A stretch of 64,000 nucleotides of DNA from positions 263,391,356 to 263,455,355 of the forward strand of contig OZ005652.1 in the NCBI GenBank assembly GCA_963930645.1. The letters are read 5' to 3'. Made by a program: the position numbers and the translations under genes. The notes beneath the pieces are model-generated. The model ran no database searches. It was not told where the DNA came from and saw nothing but the letters and a program-made list of their open reading frames with translations. Source of the DNA: Salticus scenicus. Its lineage: Eukaryota > Arthropoda > Arachnida > Araneae > Salticidae. Each line of letters opens with the position of its first letter. Position 1 is the stretch's first letter. Shown piece after piece: positions 1 through 11,510 of this stretch.

Positions 1-180
1 TAATAAAAAAGATGTTATTTGTTAAAAACAAAACCTTTCATGGCCTACAGAGTATCCGAAGAAATTTTGATTAGTTTTTTTAAGAAGCTTTTTTTTTTTT
101 TTAGTAACTAAAAATAACAAAAAAAGTAACAAAAAAAAAAAAAAAAAAAAAAAAAACGCTGAAACCTTTTTGTTGTGGAG

Positions 181-474
181 CCTTAAAAAGCCTAAATTAG
201 GGCCTTGAGAGGAGATATTTGTAAGTACGTCTGTAATTCTTTTTTCAAGGGAAAAAGAAGAAATAAATATTTAAGTAAAAAATAATTTTTAAGATTATAA
301 GCTTTATATTGTAAAGCCCTAAAAAGCATAAAATAAAAAAATATTGAGGTAAAGACATGCTATAAAAAATAAAAGTTTCAACAGTAAGAAAATTTTAAAA
401 AAGAACGTAGATATTTCACTTTTGCACGGAATAAAAATTCTTAAATATTCAAAGTATTTCGAAAAGCATTCAAG

Positions 475-536
<62 letters not shown>

Positions 537-1360
537 ATTATTATCATTATTATTTTCATTACTTAGTTTTTTCTAGCATGTTTTATGACTTTTTTGACTG
601 TTCTTTGACTTTTGGTTAGAATGTCATGCTGATAACGCGTTGGTAGTGGGTTCGATCCTTGAAGGCCGACGTGCTATTTTTTTTTTTTTTTTTTTTTTTT
701 TTCTTCAGATAATTAAAAATGACAGTATCTAAAAGAGAATCTTAAGAAATTTTAATTAGATTTTTAAGAAGCTTTATTCATAACTAATAGCACAAAATAA
801 AAATTTAAGTAAAAAATAATTTTTTTAAGATTAGAATCTTTTTATTGTGAAGCCCTAAAAAGTATAAAATGAAAAATTATTGAGTTAAAGACATGCTCTA
901 AAGAAATGAAAGTTTTAACACTAAAGAAATTTTAGAGGAAAAAAATATAGATATTTCCCTCTTCCAAGAGATGAAAATTTTTAAATATTCAAAATATTTT
1001 AAAAAGCTTTCGAGACCTTTCAGATTTACGGCTTGACGAATAATTATACAAAAAACTAGTAACTAAGAATATTGGTCTCGATTGCTTTTAAAAGTATTTT
1101 GAGTATTTAAAAACCTTCATATCTTGCAAAAGGGAAATATCTATATTTTTCTCTAAAATTTCATTAGTGTTAAAACTTTCATTTCTTTATAGCATTCCTT
1201 TATCTCAAAAAATTTTTATTTTATGCTTTTTAGGGCTTTACAATAAAAAGCTTGTAATCTTAAAAAAATATTTTTTACTTAAATTTTTATTTCTTCTTTT
1301 TCCCTTGAAAAGAGAATTACAGACGTACTTACAAACATCTCAAGGCCCTAAAAATGTTTT
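181..1360. repeat. Long inverted repeat with an extra direct copy in the spacer
   Basis: About 280 bp at 181-475 reappears inverted at roughly 1083-1360; for example the segment starting gggccttgagaggagat near 198 is matched in reverse complement near 1313-1351. A third, direct copy lies at about 783-1015 and shares the words taagtaaaaaataattttt, gccctaaaaag and agacatgct. The spacer also holds an (AT)n run and a tRNA-like box B (gggttcgatcc near 648). No coding capacity is visible. It looks like a decayed foldback element or a repeat array rearranged by inversion. Confidence 0.7.
478..532. repeat. (AT)n microsatellite
   Basis: About 27 uninterrupted TA units followed by a few ATT units. The tyrosine/isoleucine-rich open frame across it is only the translation of this repeat. 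Confidence 0.95.
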
Positions 1361-1385
1361 GTATTTAGAATCTTCACTGTCGTAG

Positions 1386-2190
1386 TTTTAAATACCACAA
1401 ACGAATGCAACACAGCTCCAGTATTAAAGGCACTGGTCAAAAAGGATCGAGGTTCGAATCCCGGGCAAGTCATCGATATTTGTGAAGTCTTCCTACGTAT
1501 ACGAGCTATTAAAAATGGAAATTAATGTGGTAGAGATCATTTGAGACGAAAGTCTTTAAAACAACAGATCTCAAATTGTCGAATAAATGCCAAGTACCAC
1601 AAATATCGAAGACAATGGAGCCTAATCCTCTATTTGATGTTTTAAAAGTTGACGAACCAAGACTAGTAGTTTTTAAAGCTTCTAGTGCGAGAATATTGCA
1701 TAGCTCTGGGTAGAATTTGAGCTTCTGCACTAATCGTAACCAAAAAAATCCTAAAAATTTTCCATTGGAACATTTTTATTATCTAGAAGATCCCTCAAGA
1801 AAATTATTCCTAGGTACCTTAATAAATTATTGAATTATGTTATACGTCTGACAGAAAAAATATTTCCTCACTGTAAGGTTCTTCGTAGGAACCGGATTTT
1901 TTTTAAATGTGAACCATTTTAATATTTCTTTCTTCAGCATAAAACTATAATTTTTATTTGAAATCTTAAATAAATATCGAATACACTGTTAGGAAAATGT
2001 ACCAGACTGTTTCATTAAAAACGACAAAATATATATTTATATATATTTGTTTTTTATTTTAAAAAAATATAAAGTGACACTACTTGATTTTTCGAAAATT
2101 TAGCAAGTAGTTCAATTATGTTTAAAGGTGAGAAGTTATTAGATATACAAAAGGGAAAATCATAATTGCTATTTAAGTATTTATCCTCAA
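1386..2190. other. Non-coding AT-rich stretch
   Basis: I see no gene here. A box-B-like word (ggttcgaatcc, 1452-1462) sits near 1450, but the T stem around it pairs poorly and no complete cloverleaf can be drawn, so at most it is a tRNA-derived fragment. Confidence 0.5.
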
Positions 2191-2199
2191 GTTGCATGT

Positions 2200-3099
2200 C
2201 ACTTAATGAATTGCAATGTATGCAAATTCTTTTATGCGTCCCTGTAAAAGAGTTATAAAATGTAATCTCTCAATATCAAATATGTATACATATATGTTTT
2301 ATGTGTATACGTTTTAAACAATTCAATATTACTAAAACGAAATTTAAATAGTTTCAGCTTATAGACCGCAGTGTATGAAAATTCTACTTTGTATCCCGAT
2401 ATATATATATATAAGTCCTACACTTGTGTAATGTTGTATGATTATGTAATTATGTATAACATACTTACCAATTTATATCTTAATTGCATATCCAAATTAG
2501 ATATTAGGCGCTAACGTACTTCAAATAAATCATATATATAGTCTGTAATGATAAATAAAAAGAAATTTCGTGCCCCTGGAAAAGAATTAAAAGTTCTGCC
2601 CTCATTAAAATCTATGCAAATCGTGCGAGGGTGACTTATAATATATCCACAACATTTTAGCTCAGTCGAATAATGCATTTAGATGTTATCGCACACCAAT
2701 TAATTTTAGTCCCTTAACTCTGATGGTAAAGAATTTTTTGTCTCTCTGTAAAAGAACTATAAGTGCTATGCTCATTAAAATTGATACAAAATGTGCGACA
2801 GTGAACTATCCTTTACCTACAAACGTATTAGCTTAAACAAATAACAGGTTTAGACATTATCGTAATTTAACTAATTTAAGTCCACATGCTATAATGATAC
2901 AGAATTTTTCTTTACGTCGCTATAATAAAACTATAAGTACTAGACACACCTAAATGTATAAAGTTCGTGCGACAGTGACCTATAACATACCTACCATCTT
3001 TCAGCTCAATCCATGAAAGCGTTTGAACATTATCGTGTTCACTCATGCATATACATACATGCATACATAGAGACATGCACGCACGCACACACACATACA
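2200..3099 (-). mobile_element. Helitron-like (HINE) element, left part, split by LTR element A
   Basis: It contains several degenerate units of about 160-180 bp. Read on the minus strand they match the tandem units of the element at 32879-33856, sharing the order 'gcgatagcatctaaac', 'acttatagttttttac', 'cagggac' and 'aaagaaaaattctttat'. The sequence stops at the TACA target duplication of LTR element A (3096-3099) and resumes at 8344. The continuation at 8344-8450 matches the region upstream of the same repeats in the 32.9 kb copy, including the 'gagacctcaaaa' block. The element therefore predates insertion of element A. Confidence 0.7.
3096..3099. other. Target-site duplication (TACA) of LTR element A, left
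   Basis: TACA lies directly before the left LTR and again at 8340-8343 directly after the right LTR. Four-base duplications are usual for Ty3/Gypsy-like integration. Confidence 0.9.
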
Positions 3100-3819
3100 T
3101 ATAGTATCAGGTGGGTTGTGGGCGTTTAATTACTTTAAGAATACTAATTCTATTATTTACTTAACTATTAATAAAGAATGAAAGTATTAACATGTATTTA
3201 CATAGAAGTTAATGAGCATTTAAAATCAATTATCAAAGTAACTTCAGCAGTCAATAAGTCATCAAATTAATTATGATTCGTCAGATAAGGAAAATCGTCT
3301 GGCATATCACTAAAATCGTCAAGCGTGAGATAATCAAAGTAAACAAAATACAGGCATTACAGTCGGCTGCAAAATTATTCGAGCACTAGCCAATAATTCC
3401 TATATTTAAAAAGTACACTTAAGACTGTTTTGCCAAGTAAATCCTTGTCGAATCATGTTCTTAGACTGATTAAGAACATGACTCGACAAGGATTTATTTA
3501 ACAAAGCTGTATTAAGTGTACTTTTTTTTGGCAAGGATTATTGCTAATGCTCGAATAATTTTGCAGCCGACTGTACACGTCCATCGAGCACACAGCTCCG
3601 TCAAAGACTCGTTGAAAACTGCACTCTTCTCTCGAATGCTTTTTAGCTGCGGCATGTCCAGGAAGCGGCGCACGTCTACGTCATAGTTGCATCTTTCCGG
3701 TAATATTCTGATACTCCGTTGAATCAAAACAGAAACTAAACTACGTAGCCTTGGATTCAGCAGTTGCAGGAAAACGAAGCCAAGGGAAGAAACAGGATGC
3801 CGGATGCCGATCCACCACA
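3100..3819 (-). repeat. 3' LTR of element A, carrying a MITE
   Basis: It is a direct repeat of 7836-8339 with scattered substitutions and one 216-bp interruption (MITE plus TA) at 3360-3575. On the coding strand the LTR starts TGTGGTGG and ends near CTATA. It includes a block around 3738-3770 (coding strand: gcaactgctgaatccaag, gctacgtag) that is shared with the otherwise different LTRs of element B. Confidence 0.93.
3360..3573. mobile_element. 214-bp mariner-type MITE, copy 1
   Basis: The element begins CAGTCGGCTGCAAAATTATT and ends with the inverted complement, and most of its length folds into a hairpin. It is flanked by TA at 3358-3359 and 3574-3575. The partner LTR shows the unoccupied site at about 8096-8101 (catTAcacg), which proves a clean insertion. 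A 214-bp copy differing at three positions lies at 20713-20926. Confidence 0.95.
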
Positions 3820-3987
3820 TTTTCGGCCATCCTGTATCGGCTGGACCTCCAAGCGATCACACTGAAAAATACAAAAAAAAAAAAAAAAGAAAAAAAAGAA
3901 AAAAGAAAAACACAAAAGCAACACAAAATAATAACATACTTATTTACAATACATTTCAATTTTGACAATTTTTCTTTTTTTTTTTTT

Positions 3988-6900
3988 TTAAGTTATTCCC
4001 CATTTGAAGAATTCAGCTTTTGTAGATGTGTAATATGGGCCTTCATGGCATCCACTTCTATATTTTTTATCAATATTTTCAATATTATCATTTTTAATTT
4101 TTGCTGTTATAAAGTTACAAAAGGAAGTCAATTTTGGGTTTACGGCAACTTGGCCGCCCATGGCATGAGTTTTTGGTGGATGTCTACTCAACTTGCATTT
4201 TATTTTATTTTTCTTTTTAACTCGAGAAGATTGTTTTTTATCATGTGTACTCAAATCTTTACTTTGGGGTTCAAAATTATTTTGGGACTCGTACTCGAGA
4301 CCCTCTAATGGATCATTTTCAGTTTTAAGATTTTTTAAGGCTATGCTGCAGAGGACTTGTTCGGTTATAAAGTCTATAGTAGCACTTTTATGTGTAGGGA
4401 AAACTTCTAACTTTATTTGTACAGCTTTGGGGAATAATATGGCTATTTCACTAATCGTGGTCGTCAATGGAAGCGATGGGATGAATAACTTTTCCAAATT
4501 TGCACTGGCAGTCTTTTTTTTGGGGGGGATATTTAGTCTTTTACACTCGATGGAATTTATTTTAGATGGCTTTTCTCTGGATTTCTTCCTTTTAAGGAGT
4601 TTGGTATTTTTGTCAACTTTTCCTTTTAACATTTCCAACTCTTCGGCTAACTGTGAAATTTTTTTAACTAGGGCCTGTTTTTCATCTTTCTTCGAATAAG
4701 TGTTTTCAAGGTTTAGCGACTACATTCTGGAAACATTCGTCTGACTTCTTCCCTTTCGGCGCGGCTCTTCCTCTTCATCACCATCATCATCTATCTGGAA
4801 AATGCTCGTCTGACTCTGTTTCTATCGTCGAGGCTCCTCTTCTTCCTCACTGTCATCATTTACACTAATATCGTCCTCTGAAAGTATCTTATCGTCATCA
4901 CTTTCGTTTTCATCGTCATTTTCAATTACGGCTTTTTCGGGAGATTCTAATGATTTTTTTGACAGCATAACAGGGTGAGGGGTTATATTTTCATATTTTT
5001 TAGCACTAATCAAAGTTTCATTTATTTCTGGGGAATTCTCAAAATTTTTGTTCTCAAAGTTAATACTGGAACCAACAACAACATTCGATTTAATTTCGTT
5101 TTGATATGTATTTACAGGGAGTACTGTTACTAAGTTTACCTCTAGAGAATTACACTTATTTTTCACAAAAATACCCTTTTCATTAATTGTTGTTTCACCC
5201 AGCATTAGTACATTCATGCCTATAATTATATCATACGGTATCATATTATCATGTACAACATGAACATCAGTTCTGGTTTCAAAATCATCAACTTTAAGAT
5301 CGATATTCAATGAACCTAACGGCTTTATTGAACTTTTCCCGAAACCCTTCAAAGTAGTACTCATAAAATTCAATTTATTTACATTTAATTTTTCAAAAAC
5401 ACTTTTACGCAACAATGTTGCTTCACTTCCTGTATCAATGATTCCAATAAAATTTATATCATTTACTTGTATAATTTTACTCATATTTTGATCTACGCCA
5501 ATACATAATGTTTCAACTTCTGGTTTTGAACCTGGGCACTCCGAACTATTATGCCCGTACTGCTTGCAGGAAAAACATTTAAGGCCTTTGGCCTTATGAG
5601 GGCAATCTCTAGACAAGTGGTTTTTTTCACCACAATTATAACACAATTTATTATTTACTTCATTTTTAGGACTAAATTTTTCATGTACGTTATAGGCTAC
5701 GTGTTTCGGCTTTGCATTATCTACTTTGTTAAATCTGAATTTATTTTTCTCATTATCTTTTTTATACATTTCATATAACTTAATTTTTTCCTTAAATTCA
5801 TGTAAATTTTTAGCACCATATAGCATAATTTTATTCTCACTTTTATCATTTATCCCTTGGATCACATAGTGCATTAACGCGGCATCTTCGATGTGCCCGT
5901 TTTTACTCAGCTCACGCATTTTGAAAAAATATTCTGTAACTGACTCATCGCCTCTTATTTTCCTTTTATTTAATATGTCATGCAATGAGGCGGAATTTAT
6001 TTCTGCTTTAAATTCCTCAATGAGTGCATTTTTTAATTTTTGATAATTTAATAGTCCTTTTTCAGACTTAAGAAAGAGAAGAGCGTTTCCGCTCAATGAT
6101 CTCTTACAAAAAACAATTTTTTTTAGTTCATTAAGATTAAACATCACTGATAATTCCTCAAATTCGTTAAAAAACTCAATAATATTTTCATGCGGTTCGC
6201 CGCTAAATTTTGAGATATTGTTCTCAAAATCATTAAATGAAATAACTGCACCATGTGTTCCAGAATTCACATTATTACTATAATTTACACCTTTTTTGAT
6301 TTTATCATTATAATTACCACCATAATCATTACTTTCATAATACTTATTATTACTCATATGGCATGGACAATATTCCTGTGTCGTCACAGTGGGTAAAATC
6401 GCCAAACACGTGGCCGATATTTTGTAAACAAATTAGATTCAAGATGCCATTTTATTGTTACGCATAACATTTTCCTAAATATTTCTCCAGTGAAACTTAA
6501 TAATCAGATATCTGTTCAAACAAGAACAAAAGAGAAATGTAAACAAATGAATCGAATGATAAAGTTAAGACTATTCCATATCGTAAAATTGCAGAACATT
6601 TTATGTATACACACACATACATATAATGAATAAAAGTTTAATAAGAACATTTTATACACACACACACATATATATAGACAACAAAGCTTAAATAATTAGA
6701 ATTTCTATCACTTTAATAAAGGAATTTATTAAATGGAACATCCATTTAAATTTGTTAACATCGCCACAGTTCACATGGCAACTTTTAATAATACATATGT
6801 TGATTAATATTAAAGTATATTACTAAAACTGGATTAAAAACAAAACAAAGGTCACTATATCACTCGTACTTCAATTTCATATAATCTGTAACTCTTATAA

Positions 6901-7448
6901 ATAATATTGCAAGATAAAAAATTGTAGGCCACAATGCTTTGCTATGGTAGAGTTGAGAACTGTTTTCCGAAAACAGCTGATTTTTTATAGTCTCGAACCC
7001 AAAGGAGGAATATGGTCCATTGCACAGAGGAGTCGATTTTTTCAATGTTATTATCGCCACTACTTTCGGATTCACTGCTCGACTCATTTTGAGAATCTTC
7101 CTCATCTGAATTATTTTCTGAACTTTCTTGTTTTAACAATTCCGTGTCACACAAATGTAATAATAATCGATCTCTCAGTTCATTTTTGCTCCCATCAAAA
7201 GGGACATTTAATACATTACAAATAATAATTAATTCATTCAACAAAAAATTGTCATCAATTATTTTTTGTTTTTCAATGTATTTCTCGTCGCCAATGGCGA
7301 AAGTGAATCCTGTGAATTTTTTTATTCTGCATCTGTTCCTGCGATCGCCGTTATCATCGAATAAAAACCGATGCAGAATTTTAATTTTAGTATAACTTTC
7401 AGTCCTCAGTGCAGTGCCGATTTTGGGTATATCCCCCAATGAAACCAT
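3988..7448 (-). pseudogene. gag-protease polyprotein of element A, broken
   Basis: The reading frame starts with ATG at 7448. It runs through a SAP-like motif (LNELIIIC, LRDRLLLHL) and an acidic serine-rich segment until a 654-bp insertion (6365-7018) interrupts it. It resumes below 6364 with a gag-like region, two CCHC knuckles (C-x2-C-x4-H-x4-C, about 5535-5660), and an aspartic protease with DTG (near 5440) and a GMNVLML segment. Comparison with element B shows a nonsense change after the EEEEPRR block (stop at 4822) and another near 4718. The tail to 3988 is lysine-rich with a hydrophobic LFIPSLPLTTTISEIA segment. In active relatives gag packages RNA and the protease matures gag; here the product would be truncated. 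No pol domains follow. Confidence 0.85.
6365..7018. mobile_element. 654-bp TIR element inserted in the gag of A
   Basis: The ends are GGACAATATTCCT and, inverted, GGACCATATTCCT (12 of 13 match), flanked by AT at 6363-6364 and 7019-7020. Element B keeps the uninterrupted target (complement of ggcattgc). A 2-bp AT duplication would fit ISL2EU-type elements, but CAT could equally be read as a 3-bp duplication, so the superfamily is open. No transposase is encoded. Confidence 0.75.
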
Positions 7449-7835
7449 TTTATAAGAAGATAAAATATACGTACCTTTGTAGAGCGGAAACAGCTATTGT
7501 TTTAAATTTTATTTAAATTTCAATTTAGTCGACTTGCTGTTTTTAATCCTTAAGAAATCTGAAGCACATATTTCGCACTTTGTTGCTTTGGTTTAAGCAA
7601 ATTTCATCGGTCTGTGCATTTCTGTTGATTAAAAAGCATTACTACACACTTTAAAAGCCATTCGTCGAGCATGAATTAGTATATGAATAAGTTCAAACAC
7701 AGTTCATATTTAAGACAAGTTTTTAAAAAGTTCAGTCCACAAAAGCTTATAGTTCGTTCAATCAAAAGTTTAAGTTAAATTAAAACTAAAAATTAACGTT
7801 CAATCACACTTTCTTTATCTTTATCCCACTTCTGA
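7449..7835 (-). other. 5' leader of element A with putative primer-binding site
   Basis: Directly inside the 5' LTR the coding strand reads tcagaagtgggataaag. Element B has tcagaagcgggataaag at the same place, the only strongly conserved leader word. It lies where a tRNA primer-binding site belongs but does not begin with TGG, so the primer is not obvious. Confidence 0.5.
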
Positions 7836-8339
7836 TATAGTGTCAGGTGGGTTGTGGGCGTTTAATTACTTTAAGAATACTAATTCTATTATTTACTTAA
7901 CTTTTAATAAAGAATTAAAGTATTTACATTTATTTACATAGAAGTTAATGAGCATTTAAAATCAATTATCAAAGTAACTTCAGCAGTCAATAAGTCGTCA
8001 AATTAATTATGATTCGTCAGATAAGGAAAATCGTTTGGCATATCACTAAAATCGTCAAGCGTGAGATAATCAAAGTAAATAAAATACAGGCATTACACGT
8101 CCATCGAGCACACAGCTCCGTCAAAGACTCGTTGAAAACTGCACTCTTCTCTCGAATGCTTTTTAGCTGCGGCATGTCCAGGAAGCGGCGCACGTCTACG
8201 TCATAGTTGCATCTTTCCGGTAATATTCTGATACTCCGTTGAATCAAAACAGAAACTAAACTACGTAGCCATGGATTCAGCAGTTGCAGGAAAACGAAGC
8301 CAAGGAAAGAAACAGGATGCCGGATGCCGATCCACCACA
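7836..8339 (-). repeat. 5' LTR of element A (504 bp)
   Basis: This is the direct repeat partner of 3100-3819 without the MITE. It is followed by the TACA duplication at 8340-8343. Short open frames across the LTR are not considered genes. Confidence 0.93.
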
Positions 8340-8343
8340 TACA

Positions 8344-8450
8344 TATATATATATCTTTAAAAATAGCAAAAATGAACTCAGGAGACCTCAAAATATATAG
8401 ATATACCAAAATCTCATAGTTGAATATTTTTGTGATTAAAATTACTTTTT
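8344..8450 (-). mobile_element. Helitron-like element, right part of the split copy
   Basis: This continues the element that ends at 3099, beyond LTR element A. It matches the reverse complement of about 32905-33020 (actcaggagacctcaaa, then ataccaaaatctc, then gtgattaaaattac). It runs straight into the next element at 8451, so the second element probably inserted at or near its end. Confidence 0.65.
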
Positions 8451-9730
8451 AGTTCCCCATCATACTATAGGTATGGGGAACTTAGGTAATCGTGAAAATT
8501 TTCGACCTCGATTTGTTGACTTTTTTACACGTTTTCAGGTGTGAGGAATCCGAAAATGACAAAATTTCTATGGTGTCTGTCTGTAGGGTGTCTGTTAGTT
8601 TGTTAGTCTGTTTACACGATATCTCACGAAAAAATGATCGCAGAGAGGTCAGACCAGTTTTAAAATATTACTTTCCACACTGGCAAGAACCCTATTTATT
8701 TGCAACATTCGAATTAAAAAACTTCGTACGTTATTTGAAATTAACGATTTTCTTAGCATGGGAGAATTGGGCAAAATTTCACTTAAAATTGCATTAAATG
8801 AAAATTTTTGCTGTAAAAATTTCAGACCAGTTTTAAAATATCAGTTTTGATGCCAGAATGAACATTAGTTACTATAAACATGCTACTTTAAAAGTTTCGC
8901 AAGTTATTGGATATTTACGAATATCTTAACATGGCAGAATAGGAAAAAATTTCACATAAACGTCAATTTTGAGGGATATTTTCATCGTAAAGATGTCAGA
9001 CTACTTTAGAAATATTATTTAGGATACTGGCATGAATATTATTGACTATGAATTTTCCAATATAAAAATTTCGTAAGTTATTAAAATTTTACGAATTTCT
9101 TATCATAACAGATAGGGCAAAATTTTACACAAACGTCAATCTTGAGGGATATTTTCATAATAAAGATGTCAGACCACTTTTGAAATATTATTTAGGATAC
9201 TGATATAAATACCGTAGAGTATGAATTTTCCAATTTAAAAAATCCGTAAGTTATTTGGAATTTACGATTTACTTAAAATGGCAGAATAAGGCAAAATCGA
9301 GCATAAACGTCCATTTTGAGGATCATAAATGTACCAGACAATTTCAAAATAACATGTATGATACTTGTACGAACATGATTGACTACAAATATTCTAATAA
9401 GAAAATTTCGTAAGTTATTCCAAATTTAAGATTTTATCAACATAGCAAAATGAGGCGATATTTCATATAAATATGCATTTTTGGGAAAGTTGCATAGGAA
9501 ATAGTAGCATGAAAATAAACTACGAAATTGATCCCAATAAAATAAATTAATAGATTAGAATAAGATAAATATATCGAACTGAATGGTGGGTAGCCTATTA
9601 GGCGAGGATTTCGTTCTGTCACTGTGTCAAGCATTTGGTCAAATTCATTTCTCTTAACATGAATATAATATGTCCTGTACAACAAATTTATGAGAACATA
9701 CATATGATGGGGAACTGAGCAGAGTCCACC
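8451..9730 (+). mobile_element. Helitron-like (HINE) element, AGTTCCCCAT family
   Basis: The left end is a hairpin (AGTTCCCCAT, then ATGGGGAACT within 8451-8484). The inverted end word recurs at the right end (tatgatggggaact, 9703-9716). Next to the left hairpin comes a GTCTGTCTGT-rich stretch and 'atatctcacg'. The interior then holds five degenerate units of about 175 bp (starting near 8648, 8821, 8996, 9168 and 9333), each opening with a 'cagacca' type word. The layout of 5' hairpin, microsatellite core, tandem units and 3' copy of the end word matches non-autonomous Helentron elements such as Drosophila DINE-1. No protein is encoded. Confidence 0.7.
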
Positions 9731-9860
9731 TATGCGAACTAGTTTACATAATGTAGATTCAGAAAGTAAAAAGTAAAGCAGTTTTTTATCAACTTGTGCA
9801 AGTATTCAAATTTACAAATACGGAGAAAAACAAGATATTTTACATTATACCTTTTTTGAG

Positions 9861-10088
9861 GATGGATGGTTGGATGGTTGGGTTTTACGTCACACTAGTG
9901 CTGCGCAGATGGGTAATTGGCGACGGTCTGGGACACACCCCTAGAGGTGGTCCGGAGACATGCCATCACAATTTTGATCCTCCACGGAAGGGATAGCTCT
10001 CCCGCTTCGGTGACCCCCAGAGGTATAATTTTTGATGAGAACATGGCAGGAGTGATTCCATCTCACCTCAGGCAGGGCATGTCCGGTC
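9861..10088 (+). repeat. Dispersed repeat (SINE-like), copy 1
   Basis: The segment gggttttacgtcacactag through 'ctcaggcagggcatgtcc' is much less AT-rich than its surroundings. A diverged copy lies on the minus strand at 55314-55440, sharing ttttacgt, cactagt, ttggcgacg, 'atgccat', 'caattttgat' and ccccag. I see no gene in it; the two open frames here are incidental. Confidence 0.65.
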
Positions 10089-10775
10089 ACCATCATAGAT
10101 TATTTTGAAAAAAATAGAGTATTAAGAACTAAGTGAAATACGAAGTAACCCACAATAATTTTCCTAATTTTTTTTTTTTTTTTTTTCTATTTACAGCATA
10201 GTAAAACTTAGCCTAAAATTGAGCTTTTTCGGAAAATTAAAAAAAATCTTCATTTTCAAATGAGCGCTGTTTAAAAAATATTTAACTTTTTCAATCAATT
10301 TTTTTTTTACAAGTAGCTCTTAAGCTGAATTTAAATTTAGTTTAATTTTGAAAATTCTTTTTGCCTTATGAATTAAGAAAAAAAATTCGTTTTGATAGAA
10401 AAAAATTTGATCTTTACCGATTTTTGGAATTTTTTTTCCTAATAAAATTTTTATTTGAAACTAAAATAAAAGTTGGGAATCTGAAGACCTTTTATGCTAA
10501 CTTCACAGCAAATTTTATTTTAATCATAGCATACATGCAATCTTTAAAATTAATTTTTTAATTTTGCAATTTTTAAATATATGACCATATTTGAAGTGAA
10601 ATTACTGAAAAACACCATTTTTAAAAAATCTGAAAGTTTGCTAATTTGAAGCCCTATCTGTGCTTAATAAATAAATTATAACCAAATATTCTATTTTTGC
10701 CCAGAAGATTTTATGTGATTTTTTTAAAATAGCATGAATTGCATTTTTTTCGCAAGACTAGAAATTCAAAATTTT
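10089..10775. repeat. Left terminal inverted repeat of the 4.3 kb transposon
   Basis: It is matched in reverse complement by 13703-14392 with many small differences in its A/T runs. Mirror-image short open frames at 10361-10561 and 13917-14117 simply reflect this symmetry. Confidence 0.85.
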
Positions 10776-11170
10776 CGCTAATTATACTCATGCGGAAATT
10801 ATATTACATGCGAAAATTAATTTTTACTTTAATAAAACTTAGAATTATGTCACAGAATTATGAACGTTGAGAAATATTTAACCTAAAATAATAATAATAA
10901 TAATAATAAATAACAATAAGCATTAAAAGAATTTATATAAAGATTTTTTTTTTCCAACTCTTCTTTATATACTTATTCTAAAAAAATTTAAAGGATTAAT
11001 TTACTGATAATCTAAATTATTAATCCTAACTAACCATAATTAAAGTGAATTTCAATAGTAATAAATAAGTTTGGATTTTTTTCACTAAAAGGTCGTTTTA
11101 GTTGTGTAAAATTTCCACTACTATTTTCTAATATATACTGCAGAATTTAGGATATTTTCTTTTTATATGT

Positions 11171-11395
11171 TTGTATAAATCTGTTGTTCAAAGTAGTTCT
11201 TTTGACAAACTGGGATTTGATTGTGCCTGCACAAATAGATTCTTGTGGTTTATGAAGGAAGGGGAAGAGACAGCTGCTCATTTTTCTTTACAAACAGATG
11301 TGCCTTTTTCAGCATCAATTAAACAATATTCGAACACTACATTTTATTCATTTCTTTGTAAAATGAAATTCTGCTTTTATATATTAGGCAGCTAA
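11171..11395 (+). other. Open frame upstream of the transposase, role unknown
   Basis: A 74-codon open frame lies inside the transposon, upstream of the recognisable transposase, and its base composition is like that of the downstream coding part. It may be an N-terminal piece of the same protein separated by an intron or decay. I recognise no domain. Confidence 0.3.
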
Positions 11396-11510
11396 ATATG
11401 AATATTTACTATTAGATTAATAAGTGATTTTTTTTAGTTTACAGAGTTTAAATTATAAAAATAAATAAATAAATAAATATTGCTTTAAGTGAATTTTACT
11501 ATGTATAATT

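Larger units (their letters stand above)
3100..8339 (-). mobile_element. LTR retrotransposon A, gag-protease only, non-autonomous
   Basis: A complete element of 5240 bp lies on the minus strand, bounded by direct LTRs (3100-3819 and 7836-8339) and TACA duplications. Once the 216 bp of MITE plus TA is subtracted from the left LTR, both LTRs are exactly 504 bp. The roughly 4 kb interior encodes a SAP-like segment, a gag with two zinc knuckles, a retropepsin and a C-terminal extension. No reverse transcriptase, RNase H or integrase motif is seen. The reading frame is broken by a 654-bp insertion and at least two stop codons. It is the sister of element B at 16242-21076, with very different LTRs. 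Confidence 0.9.

Noticed and set aside
422..619. Open frame rich in Tyr and Ile
   Set aside because: It is the translation of an (AT)n microsatellite.
640..665. tRNA gene near a gggttcgatcc word
   Set aside because: Only a box-B-like word and a weak box A; no complete cloverleaf or acceptor stem.
1440..1480. tRNA gene around ggttcgaatcc
   Set aside because: The T stem does not pair well and no anticodon arm could be drawn.
2200..3099. CRISPR-like array
   Set aside because: Units are long, diverged and without regular short spacers, and the genome is eukaryotic; they are tandem units of a Helitron-like element.
3751..4699. Plus-strand open frames opposite the gag-protease of element A
   Set aside because: They are antisense shadows; the minus strand carries the recognisable zinc knuckle and protease protein.
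8017..8409. Open frame across the 5' LTR of element A
   Set aside because: It repeats in the other LTR (3512-3820) and follows LTR boundaries, so it is LTR sequence.
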